Below are positions 11,348 to 21,092 of a stretch of DNA of 64,000 bases, piece after piece. The notes under the pieces are model-generated. The model saw only the letters and a program-made list of their open reading frames with translations. It ran no database searches and was not told where the DNA came from. Source of the DNA: Margaritispora aquatica (taxonomy: Eukaryota > Ascomycota > Leotiomycetes > Helotiales > Discinellaceae); assembly GCA_007644065.1 (NCBI GenBank), contig VJWN01000009.1, positions 1,240,001 to 1,304,000 of the forward strand, in the 5' to 3' direction. The position numbers and the translations under genes were made by a program. The number at the start of each line of letters is the position of its first letter. Position 1 is the stretch's first letter.

Positions 11348-12561
11348 ATGAATCCCACAGAACAAGACAGGCACCAGCTTGAGAAAAAAGCACGCGAGCA
11401 ATTCACACAATCCCGAAACCAATTCTTGAATGAGCAGTTTGCCAACACTGGCTCACGCCAACATGAACTCGCAAAGCTGGACGTTAAAACTGCCAAGAGA
11501 AACTCCGAGCTCAATGAGAAGATTTGGATGGCTGGGTACAAGGCGGGTGTGGAGAATGGTCGGAAAGCAGCAGAGGCGAGTGCACATCGAGTTGCAGCAG
11601 GGCATGAAGTAGACGCACAAAGTGACATAAGTTCGTCTGGTAGAGCAGAAGCAGCTCGAATAGCAAATCACCCTCTAATGCCTCGGGGTTATACGAATAT
11701 TGGCTCTGAGATCGATGATGGTGAAGACGAAGATCAGCTAGAATTGCATGTGGCTCTAACTCCAGGCCGGCACGATGGTAGCGACTTGGATGGGAGAGTT
11801 TACAGTAGTGATGATAAAGATTACTCTAGCGCAAATCAGCTAAAACTTGGGAAAGTCACAGAGCAACAGATGGGAAGGGAGAAGGAATCCCTATTAAGAA
11901 AGCGACCTTTCGAATCGGGGAATGACACGACCACACACAAAAAGACACGGAGCTTCAAGAAGGCACAAAGAAGGACATTCAGTTCAGAGGACGGGGAAAT
12001 TGTGTCGGACAGTGATGAAGTATCAGCAGCAGGCTACACAGATGAGAACTTGGTCGACACGGAAACTCCGAAGACACCCACTAGACAACCGAGTCTGGTT
12101 GACAAACGTGTAGTCAGCTCTCTACTTACAAGTAAAGGCATAACAACACCGGTCAATAAAGGTGGTTTTTGCTCTTGTTCCCATGTTCATCCTGCAAGAT
12201 CTCCTAACTAACAACGACTTTAGCATCACCTACCAAAAAGGTAAACAAAGAGCCAAACTCTTCTCTAACACCCCAAACCCTCAATCTGGCAGCTGTGCAA
12301 GCTCCACCTCCTTCCAGAGGCAAAACTCTTACAACCCAAACGCATACTTCCATTCATGTCCCGCTTGATGTTCCACCACAAACTGAGCGCGCCAAATCAG
12401 CCCGAATTCGAAAACAAAGGGACGAACGTGAGCAAGCAAAAGCCAAGCAGCAACAACGATCTTCCGAACCCACCACCGATGAAGAAAGTAAGATAGCACC
12501 CTTTGCTACACAACACAGCGTCCCGAAACTAAAAGCGAAGAAATTCTTTGGTGCGAAGTGA
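11348..12561 (+). CDS. Hypothetical charged, low-complexity protein (intact paralog)
   Basis: Not recognised. Exons are 11348..12161 and 12224..12561, joined across a 62-bp intron (GTGGTT...CTAACTAAC...TTTAG); the product is 383 aa. The start is the first in-frame ATG (MNPTEQDRHQLEKK). Residues 1-75 form a helical block with KAREQF, HELAKLD and AGYKAGVENGRKAAEA. The middle is acidic and Ser-rich (GSEIDDGEDEDQLELH, FSSEDGEIVSDSDE) with basic patches (KKTRSFKKAQRR). The C-terminal third is Pro/Gln-rich, then Arg/Lys/Gln-rich, ending KLKAKKFFGAK. The composition suggests a disordered, possibly nuclear protein, but there is no domain to prove it. It lies 0.9 kb downstream of its decayed copy, which supports tandem duplication. 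Confidence 0.65.
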
Positions 12562-13218
12562 TCAGGTACCAGCAATCCTGCAGTTAGGAGCTAGGGGCGA
12601 GAGGCTAGGAAGGAAAAGTAAGACTTACCTTCACGGCCTTTGGTGCCTGCGATGACCTGAATTGTTCCTCTCCATGAATGACTCTATGTTAGGAATTCTA
12701 AGTAGCCTTGTTAGTCACTAAATAACAATGACATACCGTGACTCTTCTCTAAGGGCAGCATTCGATGAACCACCCACTTGTGATTGTGATGCTGATTCTT
12801 GTCAGTCAAGCCAAAATTTTGGATGTCGGAGGGAAAGCTCAAGAGAGAAAAATGACAGGGTAGATATTTATGCTAACTAAAATGGAAAAAGAATCTCATG
12901 TCATTTGAGTCTATTTATTCACTCAGTATAGAAAGAAGTGCTGAGATATTACCTTCCCTGCCCTTCCCATTTTTGGCCACTCGCTTAAATATTCGAATTT
13001 CACGAAAATTTATCCGCAAACATCATCGTATTGCAAATAGTTGTAAAAGCATATTGTGCTATTCAATAAACACGCTATGGGTAATGTATACAAATTTCCA
13101 ACAATTTCCACCTGGTCCCTACTCCTCCTACTTCACTACCTTGTATTGCCATGCTCACCCAGACCACAACTCTACCCTCGGCCCTCGGCCTTACAGCAGC
13201 ACTGTGATCATGTTATAG
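12562..13218. other. Intergenic, convergent ends
   Basis: Spacer between the 3' end of the plus-strand hypothetical gene and the 3' end of the minus-strand gene. No feature is recognised. Confidence 0.4.
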
Positions 13219-14684
13219 TTAAGCACGATTCCAGTATTCCTCCATCTGATCAAGATATCCAGCTTGTCTCGGTCTCTTTATTTTCTCCTCTTCTTCCTCT
13301 TCCTCCTTCTGTAAGTTTTGTATCCACTCGTTCACCTTCGCCCTCACCTTATCCTTTTTCTTCTCAATGCTCCTCCTCTTCTCCTCCTCTAGCTTGTTTT
13401 CCTCAAATTTCGCAATTTTTGACGCCTCATTCTTTGATCCTTGCAATTCAAATATCCTTGCAATTCAAATGATTGCATTCGTAGGACATCCCATTCACAT
13501 GCCAGGTCACGAAGTTCTCGTAACATACTCGACAGGGTCTGTGTCTGTGACTCTTGTAGTAGCTTTATTTGGTCTTCCGCATTCATTCTATTCCTTCTTC
13601 TTATAATCAGCAATATGCGTGCATATTGGTGTTCCCAATTTAGTTCTGGGTGTGCAAGGGATTGCAACCATGAGGGACTCTTCGAGCTCTGAACATCTGC
13701 ATCATGATTGCCATATTTGTCCTTGATAACCTCTTTCCTCTCATCCTTTAAGACATGTCCCAATGGTTCCAGATTCGGCTTATTTACCTTTCCTAGTCCA
13801 GCGGTAGGGCTCCAGCGAAGGAGCATATCAATTGGCATACCTTTACTGTATTCAACCCCCTTTCTTGTTCCCTCAGTCCTCAAATCGTATGGGGTAGCAT
13901 TAGAACTGTCGCGATCTAGTAGAAAAGCGTTCCATTCATCTTGGTACGCGTCTTGTGCTCCTCTCGGAAAGAGGAATTGCACGGAACTGCGTTGTTTGAC
14001 TTTTGGGGGATTCCATGTTCTGGGATATGCCAGATGGACGGGGTGAGCATGAGTGGGAGCTGGACTGTAAGCGAGTAGGCCTGTGTAGTGTGATTTTGGT
14101 GAATTGAACTGATTTTCTGGAGTATTGGCGCGTGGTTGTTGGTATCGATACTCATACTGGCGATCTAGATGTCGATCTAGCTGATACTCGTCCCCTTCTG
14201 TGCAATATTTATCCCTCTGGTTCGTAGAAGCGGCAGGCGTGAGATGCGACTCCTGTTTTAGTGCTTGATGTTGCTGGTCTGGAGTTGGTTGTGTCTCATT
14301 TGCTTGGATAGGATTGGACGGGATTGATGGCAGGTTCAGAAGTGAGTGTTGATCTTCTTTGATGTTGATCTCGGAAGTATTGATACATCTCTCTTCCCAC
14401 ACAGAGACTACAAAGTCCCTATACTTGTAGAGTAGGCTGTAGTCTTCGACGACGACTCCATTGCATCGGTTCTGGAGTATGGTCTTGTTTCTGACTTTGC
14501 TTGGCCATGACAGCTTTACGCAATAATTTGGACATCCTAGGCTGGGCGTAAGGAATTGAAGATTGTGGGAGATATTGTAGTCGTTTGGTGGTTACAAATA
14601 ATTGATTCGCTATAACGATATCGAGACTGAAGGTGTAGGTTGTGGACGATGGTTTGGCTTGTGATACGAGTTATAAATATTCAT
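13219..14684 (-). CDS. Hypothetical coiled-coil protein, C-terminus shifted by a 17-bp tandem duplication
   Basis: Not recognised. The long frame runs from beyond 14541 to a stop at 13389. It reads naturally upstream of 14402 (SLLYKYRDFVVSVWEERC). A start at 14684 (MNIYNSYHKPNHRPQ) fits if a 75-bp intron at 14542-14616 (GTTATA...CCCAG) is spliced; this part is uncertain. The middle is Gln/Asn/Pro-rich, followed by WNAFLLDRDSS and KGMPIDMLLRWSPTAGLG, then a helical part. At 13437-13470 two perfect copies of a 17-bp unit lie in tandem. With both copies the protein stops at 13389 after about 406 aa. With one copy it would continue for some 70 residues of strongly charged coiled coil down to 13219. 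Either this is a mutant allele or the short form is the real one. Confidence 0.5.
13437..13470. repeat. Perfect 17-bp tandem duplication
   Basis: The unit atccttgcaattcaaat occurs twice without mismatch (13437-13453 and 13454-13470). Seventeen is not a multiple of three, so it changes the frame of the minus-strand coding sequence around it. Confidence 0.9.
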
Positions 14685-15263
14685 GTGCGAGAAAAGAATA
14701 CAGTGGCGGTGATAAGGTAGAATGAGGATCTCAAGTGAGCGAGCATGTTCAAGAGATTCGGAGATCTGGTTTATACTGAGTAACCCAGGAACACAACAGG
14801 AAGGAAGAGGTCATGTTTTTTTACTTGGATTCATGGAAGGCACTCTATAGATTGTATCTTGATAGAGAGTAAGTTATAGGGAAAACCTATTGTGTGTAGT
14901 CGTGAAGCACAGAATGCAAAAGACTCAATGATCCGCAACACAGAATCCCCAGCAAAAAGTGAAATTTTATTTCCCTTCATTGTGCAAGCGCTCCTGGATT
15001 ATCTGAGAGAAGGCGAGACTTGTAAATCCTACATAGCACATGGGATCGCGAAAGAGCAACAACTTCAAATCTCTTGTCTCCATTTCTTCGCTCCAATGAA
15101 CAAATCTTCATGCTGCTGCGACCCTAGACACCACATAAGCTTAGCATTATCTGAAGCAAAACGCAGATATGCTATGGCAACGAGTCTCAAGCTTCAAGGA
15201 AAATATCCATACAGCAACGAAACAGAACTTTGGGGAGAAAGAATCGATCAATGAATCCGACGC

Positions 15264-16166
15264 CTAGCAACTATCTCTTGTGACGAAAATGTTCCAGCGG
15301 CTATCGACATTGTGAAAGATCTGGCCGCATGCTTTTCGACTTCCGTCGCCGAAGCAGTTACTAGCTAAATTGGCAGCGTAAAGAGCGACTGTCCTAGAGC
15401 TCAAGCTAAGAGCCTCTTTATTCTTCTCACAGTTAGCCTTTCATTTAATCAAGTGGAAGAGCTGAGGGTAATTTGCAGTTTGGGAGAGAGGAAGGACAAA
15501 AGACTCACGTCGTTGCACCAATGGATGCCAGCATTCCACATGCAGCTCACACGAACGCATTTTCCTGGACCTGCACCGATTTCCAGATTTCTGTTGATAG
15601 CCCACAGGTAGTGGAGAGTCTGCCATGCGATGTCGTGCCATTTGGCGTCTCTCCAAGGTTGACCTGGGACTGGGCAACATATGATCTGTGGTGTTGTCAG
15701 AAATTGCCCTTTGAGAGTGAGAAAGTTTGAAGGAAAGAGAGAAATGAGAGGGGAATATCTTACGCCATCGCCAGCAGCCGGAAGAGGTTGTTGCTCGCGC
15801 TTGGCAAGTGGGTGTTCGCTGAGGAGATCGTCGCTATTGAGGAGAGAGACGCGATTGAAATGGGGGTGGACGCGTTCGGTGTAGTCTAGGATTTGCTGCT
15901 TGTTGTCAGATACGATCTACGTAAGGTGGATCAAAAAGATATGCAGTACCTGAATTGTTCCATTGTATTCAATGAAGTGTCCGCCAATATCGCCTCTGAA
16001 CTCCAAGACTCCTGAGCCCGGAACCGTGGTGAGGCCTTTAGCTTCAATAATGGATGCTCCAAAGACCTGTAATTGTTAGTTTGGATCTGTAAGTAGATCG
16101 AGAAGATCTCACCATTGAAGAGGTCAGAAGCAGCATGAAGCTGAGGAGGGTATTCAACAACTGCAT
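15264..16166 (-). CDS. Small secreted cysteine-rich protein with Kex2-type propeptide site
   Basis: Effector-like secreted protein of unknown activity. Five exons, all phase 0: complement(15264..15437, 15509..15685, 15764..15898, 15950..16066, 16113..16166). The introns are 46, 51, 78 and 71 bp with GT/AG ends and CTGAC/CTAAC-like branch sites. The product is 218 aa. The N-terminus (MQLLNTLLSFMLLLTSS) is a signal peptide. A pro-region ends in LAKR followed by EQQPLPAAGDG, a classic Kex2 cleavage context. The mature part has a CC pair and patterned cysteines (KCVRVSCMWNAGIHWCND, ANCEKN, SNCFGDGSRKACGQ). It ends in WNIFVTRDSC, a layout common among small secreted fungal proteins. No catalytic motif is visible. 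Confidence in the exon structure is high because every junction keeps phase. Confidence 0.75.
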
Positions 16167-17656
16167 GATTGTGTCTGCTAATCTACTGATGGTGAAGTGA
16201 AGTATGAAAGAGCTGAGAAGATGTAGTGGTGATGGAGCAGGAAGACTGCTGTTGTAGGAACGTTGGCTGGAAGTAGTTGACGAGGCTTGAATCTGCTAAA
16301 AGAACGCGTCTAGATTCTGAACAACTCCAATGGTCATCTAATAGGTGCTTGGGGATGGCAGTTGAAGTTGAAATCATCTTGCTCCAGCTCTTTAGCGAGA
16401 AGATCATGTGAATATCGGCTACTAGCGTCTTTATTTGACCATGCGAGGGAGAAGGATGGAGCCATCTCGGTGCTTGGATGTGTTAAGGTGAAGGTGTTAG
16501 AGAAGGGAAGCATTGTTTGCAATTGAGATATGACTGCCCTCCCCTTATAGCTATATGTAGTTCTTTGATTTGCATTCTATTTGATATAGCTGAGAACTGA
16601 TAGCACTTTTATATCAACAAGTTAGATACTTTCAACTTGGAGCTTTAAACCTGATAGTACAAATCTGCCCTACCACAAGTATTACAAGCTAAGCAATCTG
16701 GAATGTAATGGCAACGACTCAAGAACTTGACAAGCAATCTCCCATCTATGTCCACACGACAAGAACTTCTTCCACTAGGTGTAGCCATCCAATGCCGTCC
16801 GAACCAAAGCCTTCAGTCAACTGCAGTTCGGCCAACTCAGCAGCTCCTCGCACACGTAGTTGGGCAGATGAAGTTCTACCGAGAAATGAAGAAATACATA
16901 TGCATAACTAAAGAATGTTGACGCGCTAATCCCACTACACGCGGATAGGAAGACTCGAAGAAATGAAGAAGGGACAGCTAATAGATACTTGGCAGAGAAG
17001 TCTCGAGATTCTCAACTCCAAGCTGATTCTCGCAAGACAAAAAGCTCGGCAGGGAAATTTTCGGATACTTTCCTGTCAAACCACTGATGTATCGTAAAGA
17101 GAGGTGCAAGCAATTATAAATGAGTGAAAATGCAACCGAAATATTTGGGAAAGGCTATGTTGTTCTCAAAGTTGCTCAAACTAAAAGCTCGTTGAGCCAA
17201 CCCCAATATGAATTTTGAAATCTGAAACACAAAAGTCCGAATCTTAGCAAGGCATCGACTTTTTCATGGATTTTTTGGTTGAGTATTGCTTAGAGCGAAA
17301 TACAAAGGAAGTAGAGGGAGCGATTGAGGTCTGCCGATCAATCTGACCAAACTAGATATGTAGCAAAGACTTCAGTTTATCGCAGAAAAACGCATTTGGA
17401 GTATCTTTCGAGGAAATATAACACGCATTCTCGAACTATAACGCAATATATATAAAACAAAACAAACTTCCTCCTATATGTTCAACTTGTTTGGTTGATT
17501 GGAAGTAGTTTGGATGTTTCGGCTATTACCGCAAACAGCCGAAAGGTGACTAAAATACAGCACTCACCAAGAGCAAAGAAATCAACTCGACTCAATAAGT
17601 TAGCTTCCAAATAGCAAAAGTTTTGGTATTTGGAGAGACTCAAACTCTCACATATT
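16167..17656. other. Intergenic, upstream of the secreted protein gene
   Basis: AT-rich. It contains the likely promoter of the minus-strand secreted gene, with a TATA-like CTATAAGG near 16548 on the minus strand. Short open frames at 16708-16921 show no recognisable product. Confidence 0.4.
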
Positions 17657-17744
17657 GGACTTGCAGGGAATCGAACCCTGGACCACTCCCAATCTGAGGG
17701 TACACAGATGCTAAGGGAGTATTATACCACTAAACCACAAGCCC
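17657..17744 (-). tRNA. tRNA-Ala(AGC), intron-containing
   Basis: On the minus strand a full cloverleaf folds. The acceptor stem is GGGCTTG/CAAGTCC, with a G3:U70 pair, the identity mark of alanine tRNA. The T-arm is CAGGG-TTCGAAT-CCCTG and the anticodon stem is CTCCC/GGGAG. The anticodon loop reads TTAGCA, giving anticodon AGC. A 17-nt intron sits one base 3' of the anticodon, the canonical eukaryotic position. Mature length without CCA is about 71 nt. Confidence 0.93.
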
Positions 17745-20231
17745 AGTGGGTGAATTTACTTTCTGGGGTTTGGCTCAGGAGGGATTATGTTCGCCATTTC
17801 CCCGGTAAGTATCACGTGATATTTTAGCACAGAATCGTTGAAACGAGTTTCTCGGTTATTTTTATATACCTAGAAATGAGGTTCCAGGAATATTGGTTTG
17901 TATTGAATTCTAATAGTTTTAAAACAATATTACTAAGTCTATAGCGGTTTTTGTAAACTTTGGTTGTTTTTGATCGGTTTTTACGATTGCAAAGTATCAA
18001 CGACTTCCCTTCAGGTTCTCTCGCGACACTCCTCATTGCCATGAAAACTTCAATGCCCCTCTCTCTAGGTATTTCCCATACCTGAATAGAAACCTTCACA
18101 TGCTAACTATAGCTCGAAAACTTCTCGCATCAAATTACTCACAATCAACACTCCCTGGGCGTGTAACATACAAAAGCCAACACTATCACCGACGATAATC
18201 CTGATCATAACCAGTACTAAGACTAGGTTGCATACCACTAGAGCTGGCATGGCTCCAAAAACCATATGTCAGCTTGCTTAGAGTTTTGGATTGTGCGCAC
18301 GAGCATACGAAGAATAGCGATGGTCAGTAGAAATTTCGATTTGGGAATTCCAACAAATGTTTCCGTTACTCGAGCTACAGAGACTAGAATTACACAACAT
18401 CTAAACTAGCTAAGCAGTCAAGAGGATTCGATCAAGAAACCGCCCAGTATACAAAAGATAGCGATGAATGGTAGACATTTCGATTCGGAAACTATATTAA
18501 ATACTTCTAGCTATAGAGATTGAGGGTTAGTTGTGTCTAGAATTACACAGCATCTGCTCCAAACTTTATTCACATGGACTAAGGCGGTCACAACACTGTG
18601 GATATGCTTCGGGGAATCGCGAGGAGTATGAGAGGAAGTAGAAGCTGGTTAAGTCGTCGAGAACTATTGCCTGGATTAGCCAGTAAGAAGGTTAGGTGGT
18701 CTAGAATTACACAGCATCTACACCAAATTTTATTCACCTAGACTAAAGCGGTCACAACACTCTAGCTTCAGGCAATCGCGAGGAGTATGAGGGGAAGAAC
18801 AAGCTGGGACGGCATGGAAATTCGCCCCAACTCTCTGCGGCACTTATGGATATGAAGAGGAAGGTATGAAACGAGACTTTAGATAGGGGGAAGGTTTTAG
18901 TATAATAAGCAGGCTTTTCGATGATCTCTATCCTATAAGCAGAAGAAGCGAATAGTTGGTGAATTTACCTTCTGAGGCTCGGAAGCTTCATTCCTACCGT
19001 TACAATCTATAAAGATACATATGGCTGTTGAAATTACCACTCTTATAACAAGCTTCAATTAATTATCAATTCTTACTGCCTAACTGGAAGCCGGGTGATT
19101 ATTCTCTCCTTTACGATATAGTAAAGAGGTGGCGAGTACTGTTTTATTTCTTTTTTAACATACCTTTGGATATCACTTCAATTAGCTCCAATAGAAGCCA
19201 GAGTAGTTACGCTAGTTAGCCCTTACTTTATAAGAACCCACTATTTCCCCTTACTCATATAGAAGAAGGTCCATCCATAATTCACTTTCAAACCCTCTTC
19301 AAAACCTGTAGCTTGGAATCAGTACTAAAAGGACACATACGGTAATCAAATTGAAGACAGCTGCTTCGTAAAATTACCAACTTTCTGCTTCAACAAGCAT
19401 CACGATTGAGAAAATGAGAATGAGAAGGGCCAACGGTGCTGTCGCTACTATCCCATTGAAGGATATTTCTGCGAAAACTCTTTGTGTATCTTCCCCTCTG
19501 CAATGCGACTGGATAAGACTTTCGGAATCCGCTTTTCATTCGTTTGGGTTTGACATAGCTCAAAAGAAAATCAAGCAAAAGATGGGTGGGCGTGAAGGAA
19601 ATATCTTTGGACAGTGTTGAGGGTGGGCTGTAGATCCACACTAGTAAGAACAACGAGTTTCTATTTAAGTCCCTCGCGATAAAAGAGGACGCGTCTCGCG
19701 AGCCCGATTCGGAAGCCTCAAGAAATGCAGGTATTCGGACCTAGTTTCACTGCTGGCGTTGCGACAAACACGGCCATGGCATATTGCAGCGTTGTGCATT
19801 TTGAATCGAGCGAAAAACTCAATGTTATCGACCTAGCTAACAAAGGGCTGGTGATGAAACTCGGTGATGCACCCATGTCAGTGCGCAACAAGATGCTGGT
19901 AACGATGAAAACTTCTGATGTAGGGATATGGCTTGATCCTACATCTTGGAGAGGAACATATGTATGGTAGGCTGTGGCATACCATACATATATGAATAAA
20001 ACAGAGCTGAAAAATGGCTCGGCCGCAACTTGGCATTTTTGCAACTTACGGCGTAGATATGAGACACCAAGACAGAACTATCGAGAGGCGCAGGCCACGA
20101 ATCTTGGCATTTGCGCAGCAGGAGAATAAAATGCGATTATCGTCGCTCTAGTCACAGTCTCAAATCGGTACTTCGTATCACTCAGGAGCCACTGATAATC
20201 TATTCCCTCCTGCATAACCCTTTTAAGCACG
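17745..20231. other. Gene-poor AT-rich region with degenerate repeats
   Basis: No convincing gene. Direct repeats at 18311-18808 are listed separately. Tracts rich in TA dinucleotides (about 18900-19260) look like mutated, possibly RIP-affected, sequence. An 81-codon open frame at 19725-19970 has no recognisable product. Confidence 0.45.
18311..18808. repeat. Degenerate direct repeats, unit about 150-165 bp
   Basis: The two best copies begin TCTAGAATTACACAGCATCT at 18536 and 18700 and stay similar for about 110 bp through CGGTCACAACACT and CGCGAGGAGTATGAG. A third, shorter copy lies at 18383 (ACTAGAATTACACAACATCT). Preceding blocks at 18311 and 18455 (AGCGATG...ATTTCGATT) also repeat. Differences are scattered substitutions and small indels. 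Confidence 0.8.
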
Positions 20232-21092
20232 ATGAAGGAAACCGTATTACTTATTCTCACCATCACACTAGTAAACTGTGCCCAGTTGTCAAATGGCCAT
20301 GCCGCTGAGATGCGACGATCTGATCAAATGTATCAGAATAATCTGTTGCCAGCAATGCTGGATGCTAGGGCAACATGCAACGTGAGTTTCGATATATCTT
20401 CAGAAAGGTTTTTGGCGCCATCTGGCTACGATCACCTTAACCCTAGTGGGCTTTCAGATACTAACTGATTACAGTGCTTGTCTTCCGTATTCGCATCCGG
20501 TGCTTGCAGTCAATGCTCTATAAGTGGCAGTAGCTGCTATTGCTCGTCGTCCTTGTCGTCTGCGAGAGTTTCAACCTGTAACTCAGAGATCTTACGCTGC
20601 GCCATCAACGAGGCTGATATTGGCTGCACTGAGAAGTTTACCTGCCAAAGCTCTAGTGGCGGCAACAGTGTTCCTTCTAGCTTGACCTGCACCTACGGAG
20701 CCTGCGGACAATACTGTCAGACATTCGAGAATCAGCAGTGCTGTGACGAAACCCGTTCACTTTCATGCCCTATAGGTGCAACGTGTGATCTTCAGAATTT
20801 GAAATGTCTTTCTGGGTCTTCTGTTGGTGGAAGTAGCAGTCAGAGCGTGAGGAAGGCGAGTAGTACTAGCACAAGCTCAACCACAAGCACAAAGACAGGG
20901 ACGCAGACTAGCTCGAGCTCAAGTACAACAAGTACAACTACAAGTACAGGCACAAGTACAACGACAGGAACGCAGAGAGTCTCGGCAGCTACCTCGACAA
21001 AGTCAAATGGGGACATTAGAGCGTCTCAGCCGGTGGTGGTAATGGTGGTTGCGATTGCAGTTTTCACTGTTATGATGATAGGGGAATGTTAA
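20232..21092 (+). CDS. Cysteine-rich, Ser/Thr-rich GPI-anchor-type surface protein
   Basis: Two exons, 20232..20381 and 20475..21092, with a 93-bp intron (GTGAGT...CTAACTGATTACAG). The join is in phase and puts TC before the exon-2 cysteine run. The product is 255 aa. The signal peptide is MKETVLLILTITLVNCAQ. Residues 48-165 hold about 20 cysteines in closely spaced pairs (CSQCSISGSSCYCSS, CTYGACGQYCQTFENQQCC). A Ser/Thr stalk with SSSTTSTTTSTGTSTTTG follows. The hydrophobic C-terminus (VVVMVVAIAVFTVMMIG) fits a GPI signal or a single membrane anchor. This is probably a cell-wall or plasma-membrane protein; I do not recognise a named domain. Confidence 0.82.

Noticed and set aside
14892..15254. 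Plus-strand open frame, about 108 codons from the first ATG
   Set aside because: No domain and no splice or context support, and it is adjacent to the well-supported minus-strand secreted gene. It could be a small gene but is not supportable.
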